Source: Alphaproteobacteria bacterium (GTDB taxonomy: Bacteria; Pseudomonadota; Alphaproteobacteria; Micropepsales; Micropepsaceae). From it: DNA of 64,000 bases. The notes under the pieces were generated by a model. It was not told where the DNA came from. It saw only the letters and a list, made by a program, of their open reading frames with translations, and did not search any database. Made by a program: the position numbers and the translations under genes. Positions 14,892-23,165 of the stretch are shown here, piece by piece. Location of the stretch: positions 1 through 64,000 of the forward strand of contig JAFBAL010000019.1 in assembly GCA_019247845.1 (NCBI GenBank), in the 5' to 3' direction. Positions within the stretch are counted from its first letter, which is position 1, and every line of letters starts with the position of its first letter.

Positions 14892-15395
14892 TTCAAACCC
14901 TCTCCCTTGAGTGAAAACCCCAACGATCAAGCCTGAAAGTGGGCGAAGCCTAGTCCTCGAACCGCAGCGCTGGCAATCTCGGGCACCCGTTTCGCGCGCG
15001 CTGCTCTTGCTTCAACTTTTCGGAGATTGCCGCCTGAATCGATTTTGGCCTGGAGCTCGTTGCGCGAGGCGCCGCGCGGGCTGGCCGCAAGACGCTCGCG
15101 TTCGAGATTGTCCGGCAGCCTCCAGCGGCTTCGTTCTCCATATCGCGTTTTCGGGCGGCGCCGGCTCCGGACCGACCGGCGCGGGCATCTGGCCGCAACG
15201 GAAAAGCCCAAGCGGATCGCCTGCCGCGGAAGCTATTATGAACTCCCTGCTAGTGACGCCCCAGCCGGTTTTCAAGCTTTCGACGCATGCCAATTTCGCA
15301 TGGCTGCCCGGGTTCGCGCTGCAATTGCAGTGCAGCAAAGCCTCCCCATCTCCCGTGTCGGAGCGGGACACCCCGCGACAACGATGGAGAGGCAG
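14892..15395. other. 504-bp region without a convincing gene
   Basis: Short overlapping frames on both strands lack ribosome sites and protein-like composition. Landmarks are TATTAT at about 15233-15238, a CTGCAATTGCAG palindrome near 15329-15340 and a small GCGGG/CCCGC hairpin about 15364-15376 just before the next small gene, which may be that gene's leader. Confidence 0.5.
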
Positions 15396-15599
15396 ATGAA
15401 AATGAACGCAACGATGACCGGCGACACCGAGACCTCGGGCACCCGGTTCTTCACGTGGACGATCCTGGCCGTGGTGGCCGGCTTGCTGGTCGCGGTGACG
15501 ACGGACTTCACCAGCCAGCGCAATATGACGACGGCCGCCGCGCACGCGGCGACGGTCACGCATACGGTCGCGAAGAGCGCGCCGGCGCACGCGTCGTAG
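15396..15599 (+). CDS. Small single-span membrane protein, 67 aa
   Basis: A hypothetical protein supported by GGAGAGG 5 nt before ATG and by one clear transmembrane helix, FFTWTILAVVAGLLVAVTT (about residues 18-36), preceded by a polar Thr/Glu-rich segment and followed by an Ala/Thr/His-rich tail. I recognise no family. It converges on spoVR with 6 nt between stop codons. Upstream in-frame extension is possible but begins in low-quality sequence without a ribosome site. Confidence 0.55.
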   Translation: MKMNATMTGDTETSGTRFFTWTILAVVAGLLVAVTTDFTSQRNMTTAAAHAATVTHTVAKSAPAHAS

Positions 15600-15605
15600 G
15601 AAGGG

Positions 15606-17087
15606 CTACCCCGCCACCTCTTCCAGCTTGACGTCGTGGCCCCAGAGGAACTCGACATGCGCCAGCACCATTTCCTTGGCGCCGTTATGCAGCGGCACGC
15701 CGCGGTTCATGCGGTGCTCGAGCATCAGCGTGCGGTTGCCTTTCAGGTTGGCGCCCGCGACCTGGATGTTGGGATCGCCTGAGGTGTCGTACTGGCGCGC
15801 CAGGTTGCGCCTGACCTCGCGATAGCCGCGCTCGTTGTGGATGGCGCCGACGCGATAGGCGCCGTGGTCCGCTTTGTCGAACAGCGAGAAGAAGCGGAAG
15901 TCGCGCATCAGCTTGGGCGAAAGATACTGCTCGATGAAGCTCTCGTCGCGATAGTTCGCCCAGGCATATCTGAGCGCGGCGAAAGCGTCGCCCGAGCCGG
16001 CGAGCCCCGGGAACCACTCGCGGTCCTCGTCGGTCGGCGCCTCGGCGATGCGCTTGATGTCGTCCATCATCGCATAGCCCAGCGCATAGGGATTGATCCC
16101 GTAATAGCGCTTGTCGCCGAACTCGGGCTGGAACACCACGCTGGTGTGGCTGTGCACGAATTCGAGCCACGCGCCCTCGTCGATCAGCCCGCGGTCGTAG
16201 AGCGTGTTCATGATCGTATAGTGCACGAAGGTGGCGCAGCCCTCGTTCATCACCTTGAGCTGGCGCTGCGGATAGAAATACTGCGCCAGGTTGCGCACGA
16301 TGCGCAGCGTCTCGCGCTGCCAGGGCTTGAGCGCCGGCGAGTTCTTCTCGAGGAAATAGAGCAGGTTCTCTTCCGGCAGGCGCGCATCGGGCTCGAACTC
16401 GTCGTCGGGATCGGGCACGGGCGGCGCCGCCGACGTCTCGATGCCCGCGGGCAGCGTGCGCCACAGCTCGTTATAGGCGCTCTCCTCGTGCGCCATGCGC
16501 AGCCGGTGCTTCTCGAGCACGCGCTCCTTCGACGGACGCGGCGGCCGGCGATAGCGGAACACACCCTGGTCCATCAGCGCATGCGCGGCGTCCAGCGTCG
16601 CCTCGACCTCGTCGCGGCCATAGCGTTCCTCGCAGGCCGCGACGTAGCGCTTGGCGAAAGCCAGGTAGTCGAGAATGCTCTCCGCATTGGTCCATTGGCG
16701 GAAGAGATAGTTGTTCTTGAAGAAATGGTTGTGGCCGAAGGCGGCATGCGCCATCACCAGCGCCTGCATCGTCATCGTGTTCTCCTCGAGCAGGTAGGAG
16801 ATGCACGGGCTGGAATTGATGACGATCTCGTAGGCCAGCGCGCTGTATCCGGCGCGGTACATCGCCTCCTCGCGCGCGAACAGCTTGCCGAAGCTCCAAT
16901 GGTTGTACATCAGCGGCATGGCGAGCGAGGAATAGGCGTCGAGCATCTGCTCCGACGAGATGATCTCGATCTGGTTGGGATAGACGTCGAGGCCGAGGTC
17001 CTCGAGCGCGATCTTCTCGATCGCCGCATAGGCGCGGTCGAGGGTGGGAAAGTCCCATTCCGAGCCGGTGAAGAGGAGGCCGCTCAC
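15606..17087 (-). CDS. spoVR: SpoVR-family protein
   Basis: 493-residue cytoplasmic protein (YcgB in Escherichia coli), of unknown biochemistry, co-conserved with PrkA and YeaH in stress and stationary-phase physiology. Seen: the N-terminal region WDFPTLDRAYAAIEKIALEDLGLDVYPNQIEII, YNHWSFGK, EIVINSSPCISYL, a region rich in His (HAAFGHNHFFKNN), and NEGCATFVHYTIMNTLYD, all highly conserved in SpoVR. The GTG start overlaps the yeaH stop as GTGA, so it is the third, coupled gene of the operon. Confidence 0.95.
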   Translation of the reverse strand: MSGLLFTGSEWDFPTLDRAYAAIEKIALEDLGLDVYPNQIEIISSEQMLDAYSSLAMPLMYNHWSFGKLFAREEAMYRAGYSALAYEIVINSSPCISYLLEENTMTMQALVMAHAAFGHNHFFKNNYLFRQWTNAESILDYLAFAKRYVAACEERYGRDEVEATLDAAHALMDQGVFRYRRPPRPSKERVLEKHRLRMAHEESAYNELWRTLPAGIETSAAPPVPDPDDEFEPDARLPEENLLYFLEKNSPALKPWQRETLRIVRNLAQYFYPQRQLKVMNEGCATFVHYTIMNTLYDRGLIDEGAWLEFVHSHTSVVFQPEFGDKRYYGINPYALGYAMMDDIKRIAEAPTDEDREWFPGLAGSGDAFAALRYAWANYRDESFIEQYLSPKLMRDFRFFSLFDKADHGAYRVGAIHNERGYREVRRNLARQYDTSGDPNIQVAGANLKGNRTLMLEHRMNRGVPLHNGAKEMVLAHVEFLWGHDVKLEEVAG

Positions 17088-18400
17088 TGTGCCGCCTCGG
17101 TCTTGCGGAACAGCTCGTGGAAGACGGGAAAGATGTCGGCCGGGCGCGCGATGCGCTTGGTGGCGAAGTTCTCCCACAGCTCGGCCACGGTGCGGTAGGC
17201 GCGCCACAGCTCGGCGCCCGAATCCTCGCTCGCGAAGACCTCCATCTCGCGCTCGTCGAGGATCTCGATATAGGCGTAGTACTGGCACAGCGGCATGATC
17301 TCGCCGTTCAACAGATCGACGCAGTGCCGCGCGTCGCCCGTTTGCGTGTAGCCGTCGGACGCCTGCGCGGCATAGATGTTCCAGTCGGCCGTCGCGTACC
17401 GCGCGCGCTGGATCTCGAGCATCTTGTCCAGCGCGGTCGAGACGATCGTGCCGCCCGACTGGCGCGAATAGAAGAACTCCTGCTCGTCGACCTCCTGCGC
17501 GTCGTGGGTGTGGCGGATGAAGACGACATCGACCTTCTCGTAGCGCCGGCGCAGGAACAGGTGCAGCAGCATGTAGAAGCGCTTGGCCAGGTCCTTCTCG
17601 CGCTCGCCCATCGAGCCCGACACGTCCATCAGGCAGAACATCACCGCCTTGCTGGTCGGCACCGGCTGCTCGGTGAAGGCGTTGAAGCGCACATCGACGG
17701 GATCGATGAAGCCGACCCATTTGCGCTTGGCGAGCGCGCGCGCGATCTGCTCCTTGAGCGAGGCGATCTGCGCCGCGTCGCCCCGACCTTCGGCGACCTC
17801 GCGCTCCGCCGCTTCGAGCGCGGCCTCGAGCGCTCCGATGTCCGCGAGCTTCGGACGGCGCAGCGCCAGCCGCCTGCCTTGCGCCGCGCGCATGGTGCGC
17901 ACCAGGTTGATCTGGTTCGGCGAGCCCGTGGTGGTGATGCCGGCGCGGCGCCAAGCATTGTTCGGCGTCTCTTTCAAGGTCGTGCGCACCAGGTTCGGCA
18001 GCGCCAAGTCCTCGAAGAAGATGTCGAGGACCTCGTCCTGCGTCATCGTGAACTCGAAGTCGTCCTCGCTCTCGCCGCTGTCGGCGGCCTGCTTGCCCGA
18101 ACCGCCGTCCTCGCCGGCGCGCGGCTTCTTGATCTCGTCGCCGGTGTCGAACTCGCGGTTGCCCGGCAGCACGAAATCGCGCTCTCCGGCCGCGCGCGGA
18201 TCGAGGCGGAAGCGCGGCTCCTTGGTGCCGCGGGTCGAAATCTTGATCTTGCGGTCCTTGGCGAGATCGGCGACCGCGGAATCCTTCAGCGATTTCTGCA
18301 CCGCCTCGCGAATCTGCGTGCGCGCGCGGCGCAGGAAGCGCTGGCGGTTGCCGAGCGATTTGCCCTTGGGGTTCAGGCGCCGGTCGACGAAGTGTGTCAC
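17084..18400 (-). CDS. yeaH: YeaH/DUF444-family vWA protein
   Basis: 438-residue cytoplasmic protein of the DUF444 family, the usual middle gene between prkA and spoVR. It begins FVDRRLNPKGKSLGNRQRFLRR, has an acidic linker, and carries a vWA-like metal site (MDVSGSMGEREKDLAK) at about residues 255-270, followed by FIRHTHDAQEVDEQEFFYSRQSGGT. The start is GTG 18400, 10 nt after the prkA stop. In other bacteria the pair acts with the PrkA kinase under nitrogen or stationary stress; its target is unclear. Confidence 0.94.
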   Translation of the reverse strand: MTHFVDRRLNPKGKSLGNRQRFLRRARTQIREAVQKSLKDSAVADLAKDRKIKISTRGTKEPRFRLDPRAAGERDFVLPGNREFDTGDEIKKPRAGEDGGSGKQAADSGESEDDFEFTMTQDEVLDIFFEDLALPNLVRTTLKETPNNAWRRAGITTTGSPNQINLVRTMRAAQGRRLALRRPKLADIGALEAALEAAEREVAEGRGDAAQIASLKEQIARALAKRKWVGFIDPVDVRFNAFTEQPVPTSKAVMFCLMDVSGSMGEREKDLAKRFYMLLHLFLRRRYEKVDVVFIRHTHDAQEVDEQEFFYSRQSGGTIVSTALDKMLEIQRARYATADWNIYAAQASDGYTQTGDARHCVDLLNGEIMPLCQYYAYIEILDEREMEVFASEDSGAELWRAYRTVAELWENFATKRIARPADIFPVFHELFRKTEAAQ

Positions 18401-18412
18401 CGCGTGAGGCGC

Positions 18413-20356
18413 CTATCCCGCCTTGTTGACGCGCATGTACCATTCCACGAGGCGGCGCACCTGGCGGGGCGTGTAGCCGCGCGTCAGCATGCGCTTGACG
18501 AACTCGTTGTGCTTGGTCTGCGTGTCGCTGTCCTTCTTGGATTCGAACGAGATCACCGGCAGCAGGTCCTCGACCTGGGTGAACATGCGCTTCTCGATCA
18601 CCGAGCGGATCTTCTCATACGCCGTCCAGGCCGGATTCTTGCCGTCGTGCTGCGCCCTGTAGCGCAAGGCGAACTTCACGACCTCGTTGCGGAAGTCCTT
18701 CGGGTTGGCGATGCCCGCCGGCTTCTCGACCTTGGAGAGCTCGTTGTCGAGCGCGTTGCGGTCGAGCAGCTGGCCGGTGTCGGCGTCCTTGAAGTCCTGG
18801 TCCTCGATCCAGGCATCGGCATAGGCGATGTAGCGGTCGAACAGGTTCTGGCCGTACTCGCCATAGCTCTCGAGATAGGCCTTCTGGATCTCCTTGCCGA
18901 TGAATTCGGCATAGCGCGGCGCCAGCTCCGCCTTGATGAACTCGAGATATTTCTTCTCGACGTCGTCGGCATATTGCTCGCGCTTGATCGCCTGCTCGAG
19001 CACGTACATCAGGTGCACCGGATCGGCGGTGATCTCGGTGGCGTCGTAATTGAAGGTCTCGGACAGCGTCTTGTAGGCGAAGCGCGTCGAGATGCCCGTC
19101 ATGCCTTCGTCGATGCCGGCCTGGTCCTTGTATTCCTGCAGGGTCTTGGCCTTAGGGTCGGTGTCCTTGAGCTTCTCGCCGTCATAGACGCGCATCTTGG
19201 AGACGAGGTTGGAGTTCTCGTGCTCCTTGAGCCGCGTCATGACGCAGAACTTGGCCAGCATCTCCAGCGTCTCGGGCGCGCAGGAGGCGGCGCCCAGGTT
19301 CGAGGTGCCGATCAGCTTGCGATAGATAGAGGTCTCCTCCGCGACGCGCAGGCAATAGGGCACGGTCACGACGCAGATGCGGTCGAGGAAGGCCTCGTTG
19401 TTCTTGTTGGCCTTGAACACCGTCCATTCGGCTTCGTTGGAATGCGCCAGGATCGTGCCGTTGAACGGGATCGGCCCCAGCGTCTCCGTGCCGATGTAGT
19501 TGCCTTCCTGCGTCGCGGTCAGCAGCGGGTGCAGAACCTTGATCGGCGCCTTGAACATCTCGACGAATTCGAGCAGGCCCTGGTTGGCGCGGCACAGCCC
19601 GCCCGAGAAGGCGTAGGCGTCCGGATCGTTCTGGCTGTAGTGCTCGAGCTTGCGGATGTCGACCTTGCCCACGAGCGACGAGATGTCCTGGTTGTTCTCG
19701 TCGCCGGGCTCGGTCTTGGCGATGGCGATCTGGCGCAGCTTGGAAGGGTAGAGGCGCGCGACCTCGAACCGCGAGATGTCGCCGCCGAACTCGTCCAGCC
19801 GCTTGACCGCCCACGGGCTCATGACGTTGCCCAGGCGATGCTTGTCGATGCCGTACTTCTCGCTCAGCAGGTCGGTCAGCTCGCCGGAGCGAAAAAGACC
19901 CAGCGGCGATTCGAACACCGGCGAGATCTCGTTGCCGGCCTTGAGCACGTAGATCGGATGCTTCTCCATCAGCTCCTTCAGCCGCTCGGCGAGCGAGGAC
20001 TTGCCGCCGCCGACGGGGCCGAGCAGGTAGAGGATCTGGCGCTTCTCCTCCAAGCCCTGGGCCGCGTGCTTGAAATAGCCGACGATGCGCTCGACGGTGT
20101 CTTCCATGCCGTAGAAGCCGTCGAAGGCGCGATAGAGCTTGATCGTGCGGTTGAAGAACAGGCGGCCGAGACGCGGGTCCTGCGCGGTGTCGACCAGCTC
20201 GGGCTCGCCGATGGCGCCGACCATGCGCTCCGCGGGCGAGGCATAGAGCATCTTGTCGTCGCGTGCCGCGAGCAGCCAGTCGCGCAGCGACATCGACTCG
20301 AATTTCTCGCGTGCGTAATCGCGGGTGAACATGTCGAAGACATCAAGCGTGGTCAT
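18413..20356 (-). CDS. prkA: PrkA-family serine protein kinase
   Basis: 647-residue kinase/AAA+ protein (YeaG in enteric bacteria), first gene of the prkA-yeaH-spoVR operon. The N-terminal AAA+ part has Walker A GPVGGGKSS (about residues 112-120) and the PrkA signature around GNEISPVFESPLGLF; the C-terminal part carries the kinase-like domain. Full length for the family. GGGAG lies upstream of ATG 20356, and a perfect 7-bp inverted repeat is present at 20388-20410. The operon diverges from a vWA/peptidoglycan-binding gene. Confidence 0.96.
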   Translation of the reverse strand: MTTLDVFDMFTRDYAREKFESMSLRDWLLAARDDKMLYASPAERMVGAIGEPELVDTAQDPRLGRLFFNRTIKLYRAFDGFYGMEDTVERIVGYFKHAAQGLEEKRQILYLLGPVGGGKSSLAERLKELMEKHPIYVLKAGNEISPVFESPLGLFRSGELTDLLSEKYGIDKHRLGNVMSPWAVKRLDEFGGDISRFEVARLYPSKLRQIAIAKTEPGDENNQDISSLVGKVDIRKLEHYSQNDPDAYAFSGGLCRANQGLLEFVEMFKAPIKVLHPLLTATQEGNYIGTETLGPIPFNGTILAHSNEAEWTVFKANKNNEAFLDRICVVTVPYCLRVAEETSIYRKLIGTSNLGAASCAPETLEMLAKFCVMTRLKEHENSNLVSKMRVYDGEKLKDTDPKAKTLQEYKDQAGIDEGMTGISTRFAYKTLSETFNYDATEITADPVHLMYVLEQAIKREQYADDVEKKYLEFIKAELAPRYAEFIGKEIQKAYLESYGEYGQNLFDRYIAYADAWIEDQDFKDADTGQLLDRNALDNELSKVEKPAGIANPKDFRNEVVKFALRYRAQHDGKNPAWTAYEKIRSVIEKRMFTQVEDLLPVISFESKKDSDTQTKHNEFVKRMLTRGYTPRQVRRLVEWYMRVNKAG

Positions 20357-20387
20357 AGCGACCTACTCCCTTCGTCATCGCGACAAC

Positions 20388-20410
20388 AAGAACCGAACAT
20401 CTTGGTTCTT
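20388..20410. promoter_or_regulatory. Inverted repeat in the prkA leader
   Basis: AAGAACC (20388-20394) and GGTTCTT (20404-20410) form a perfect 7-bp inverted repeat with a 9-nt centre, 32 nt upstream of the prkA start. It may be an operator or a 5' UTR hairpin. I see no confident sigma-70 or EcfG boxes beside it. Confidence 0.45.
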
Positions 20411-20733
20411 ATTGGGCTGCCCAGTTTCTCACTCCCCCGATGAATGCACGCTTAACCAATTGCGACGAAGGCGCGGCCGCGCGCGCCGAATGCGGCGCGT
20501 GTCCAACTCCTAACAAATCCTTTCGTGTCAATCCGCGCCGCCCAAGGCGGTCCCGCTCTATGGTGAGAATCATACGCCGATTCAGCGCGTTGCGAAAGCG
20601 CGACAAACGTTTTGCTCCGGCGAGTCCCACAAACGCCACACTTGAATCGGCAACGCGCCACGATCGCGGCCGCAAGACGCCGCAATCGCGCTCGACCCTG
20701 GCATCGCACCATTTCGTGCTCAGGGAGGACCGC

Positions 20734-22320
20734 ATGTCGCCAAATGGAAAGCTGGGAGCGAAGCTGCTCGGCTTCACGTCATTGTTAGGGTTTATCGCAT
20801 TCACAATGGCGGGAACGGGCGCGGAGGCGAAGCCGGCGCTCACCTCGCGCTTCGAGATCGAGCGCGGCGTCATTACCAAAGGATGGACGCGGCCCGTCTA
20901 CGTGCTGGTGCATTTCTCGGCGCCCGAGCTCGACGTCAGGCCGAATGCGCGCCCGCCGCTCAACCTGTCCTTGGTGCTCGACCGCTCCGGCTCGATGGAG
21001 GACAAGGGCAAGATCGACTACCTGCGCCGGGCCGCCAAGCTCGCGGTCGGGCGCCTGTCGGAGCGCGACACGGTCTCGGTCGTGGAGTTCGACGACCGCA
21101 TCACCTTGATGTGGCCGGCGAGCCACGTCCACGACACCGCGCGGCTGCAGGCCGCGATCGACGACCTGACCCCGCGCGGCTCGACCAATCTCGCGGGCGG
21201 CATGGAGCGCGGCATCGACGAGGCCGAGCATGCGCGCGATGCGTTGCGCCTTTCGGGCTCGACGATCAGCCGCGTGCTGCTCCTGACCGACGGCCTCGCG
21301 AACACCGGCGTCACCGACGCAGGCGAGATCGCGCATATCGCCTCCGATGCGCGTCGCGACGGCGTGCGCGTGTCGAGCATCGGGCTCGGCGTCGACTACA
21401 ACGAGGATCTGCTGCAATCGATCGCCGAAGGCGGCGGCGGCAAGTACCATTACGTCGAGAGCCCGGTGCAGCTCGCCCGCATCTTCGAGGAGGAGCTCAA
21501 GAGCGCGCTCGCGACTTGCGCGCGCGACGTTCACATCTCCTTCCATGGCGGGGCTGCGATCCGCGGCGCCGAGCTGATCGGCTTTTCGCGCGCCTCGGGC
21601 CACGACGTCGCCGCCGACTGGCCCGACTTCTATGCCGGCGAGACGCGCAGCGTGATGCTGCGCCTCGACGTCGATGCGGATCGCGAGGGCCCGCTCGAGC
21701 TCGGCCGCTTCGACGTCGCCTGGAAGGACGCGCAGAGCGGCGCCAGCGGCACCATCGACCTGCCCGTCCGGGTCGATGTCGGCCACGACGTCGCGGCTTC
21801 CGAGCGCTCGCTGAACAACGACGTCGCGGTCGAGGCCTCGCTCGCCGAGAGCGAGCGCAAGCTGGCAGACAACGTCAAGCTGGCGGGCGAAGGACACGCC
21901 GACCAGGCCAAAGCTTCCAACGCGTCGATCATCGCCGACCTGAAAGCGCGCAACGCCACGCTCAAGGACGAGCGCATCGCGCGCAAGATCGAGGCCTTGA
22001 ACGTCGAGCAGGAGCAGATCGCCCGCGCCCAGGCCGCGCCGCCGGAAGCGATGGCGGGCTACGCCAAGGCGTCGAAGCAGCGGCTTTATCTCGCCAAGAC
22101 CGGAAGCCGCGCCGGCGACGCGCTGCAGCCGGGCGACAAGGGCATCGCGGTCGAGCGGCTGCAGCAGGCGCTCCTCGCCAAGGGCCTCTATAAGGGCAAG
22201 GTCACCGGGGTCTACGACCGCCCCACCGCCGATGCTGTCAAGGCGTATCAGAAGACCAACGGCGTCGATGCCGACGGCGTCGCGGGCGCCGAGACGCAGT
22301 CGCGGTTGGGATTGTACTAG
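20734..22320 (+). CDS. Exported vWA protein with C-terminal peptidoglycan-binding domain
   Basis: 528-residue protein. An N-terminal hydrophobic signal (about residues 9-31) precedes a beta segment, then a vWA domain with intact metal site (LDRSGSM, RGSTNLAGG, LTDGLAN), a beta-sandwich region, a charged helical stretch (about 380-450) and a C-terminal PG_binding_1 domain (GDKGIAVERLQQALLAKGLY ... VYDRPTADAVKAYQKTNG). It should therefore sit at the cell wall in the periplasm. GGGAGG lies 5 nt before ATG 20734; earlier in-frame starts have none. It diverges from prkA across 377 bp. Confidence 0.88.
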   Translation: MSPNGKLGAKLLGFTSLLGFIAFTMAGTGAEAKPALTSRFEIERGVITKGWTRPVYVLVHFSAPELDVRPNARPPLNLSLVLDRSGSMEDKGKIDYLRRAAKLAVGRLSERDTVSVVEFDDRITLMWPASHVHDTARLQAAIDDLTPRGSTNLAGGMERGIDEAEHARDALRLSGSTISRVLLLTDGLANTGVTDAGEIAHIASDARRDGVRVSSIGLGVDYNEDLLQSIAEGGGGKYHYVESPVQLARIFEEELKSALATCARDVHISFHGGAAIRGAELIGFSRASGHDVAADWPDFYAGETRSVMLRLDVDADREGPLELGRFDVAWKDAQSGASGTIDLPVRVDVGHDVAASERSLNNDVAVEASLAESERKLADNVKLAGEGHADQAKASNASIIADLKARNATLKDERIARKIEALNVEQEQIARAQAAPPEAMAGYAKASKQRLYLAKTGSRAGDALQPGDKGIAVERLQQALLAKGLYKGKVTGVYDRPTADAVKAYQKTNGVDADGVAGAETQSRLGLY

Positions 22321-22455
22321 TTGTCATTCCCGGCCGAGCGCCGCGACAGCGGCGCGAGGGGAAGGGAATCCAGATGCAACCTGCGATCGCTTTGCCGCGT
22401 CCTGGATCCCCTTTCCTCGCGCGCAGCATTGCTTCGCGCTCGCCGGGGATGACAA
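22321..22455. repeat. Dispersed palindromic element, family A copy 1 (long form)
   Basis: Ends TTGTCATTCCCGGC... and ...GCCGGGGATGACAA are imperfect inverted repeats (22321-22340 and 22437-22455). Inner arms GAGGGGAAGGGAATCCAG and CTGGATCCCCTTTCCTC also pair, so the whole 135 bp can fold into one long hairpin. It starts directly after the TAG of the preceding gene. A short-form relative is at 39277-39328. The right end may contribute the upstream sequence of the next gene. Confidence 0.8.
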
Positions 22456-22463
22456 TCTCGCGC

Positions 22464-23165
22464 ATGCTCGTCCACACCTGCTTCGACCTTCTCGCCTGGA
22501 TCTCGGCCGCGCTGATGGGATGGTTCGTCGCGCGGCGGAGATGGCTGGGCGTGGCGGTGCGAACGCCGCGCTCCGATCCGTTCTATTTCATCGTGCTGGC
22601 GCTCGGCGCGATCGCGGGTGCGATCCTGTTCGGCAGCGCCAATATGGGGCTCGCTGGCCGCTGGACGCTCGGCCACTCCATCGCCGGCGCGATCGTGGGC
22701 GGCGTGGTCGCGGTCGAGATCTACAAGCCCTTCGCCGGCATCAAGGGCTCGACCGGCGCGCAGTTCGTGGCGCCGCTCGCCATCGGCATCGCGGTCGGGC
22801 GGCTGGGATGCTTCTTCGCAGGGCTCCCCGACTACACCTATGGCACGCCGACAGCGCTGCCCTGGGGCGTCGATTTCGGCGACGGCGTGCCGCGCCACCC
22901 GGTACAGATCTACGAGAGCGCGGCGATGCTGCTGTTCCTGGGCGTCTATCTCACGCGGATAGCGCGCGGCTCGGAATTCGTGCGCGCCAACGGTTTCTAT
23001 CTCTTCGTCGGATGGTATGCTCTTCAGCGTTTCGCGTGGGAATTCGTCAAGCCCTATCCGGCCGTCGTCGGGCCGCTCAACCTGTTCCATTTCGTCTGCA
23101 TCGTTCTCGTCGCATATTCGCTGTTCATGCTGGGGCGCAACAATGACCTTCGTCAGGCCGTCTAA
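22464..23165 (+). CDS. Prolipoprotein diacylglyceryl transferase-like membrane protein
   Basis: About 233-residue polytopic membrane protein of the Lgt fold. Seen: the signature-like run GRLGCFFAGLPDYTYGTPTALPWG and RHPVQIYES, matching the Lgt G-R-x-G-N-F and R-H-P-x-Q-L-Y-E blocks. The HGG loop of true Lgt is replaced by GHSIAGAIVGG and the Asn by Cys, so it is a paralogue that may act on a different glycerolipid. ATG 22464 is chosen; ATG 22449 lies in the repeat. The end overlaps the radical SAM gene by 23 bp, implying coupled functions. Confidence 0.8.
   Translation: MLVHTCFDLLAWISAALMGWFVARRRWLGVAVRTPRSDPFYFIVLALGAIAGAILFGSANMGLAGRWTLGHSIAGAIVGGVVAVEIYKPFAGIKGSTGAQFVAPLAIGIAVGRLGCFFAGLPDYTYGTPTALPWGVDFGDGVPRHPVQIYESAAMLLFLGVYLTRIARGSEFVRANGFYLFVGWYALQRFAWEFVKPYPAVVGPLNLFHFVCIVLVAYSLFMLGRNNDLRQAV

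Noticed and set aside
14892..15395. Several 60-190 codon frames upstream of the small membrane gene
   Set aside because: They have no ribosome sites, overlap one another on both strands and have low-complexity composition.
17117..20443. A very long plus-strand frame opposite yeaH and prkA
   Set aside because: It is the complement of highly conserved genes and encodes Arg/Leu/Ala-rich sequence with no domain.
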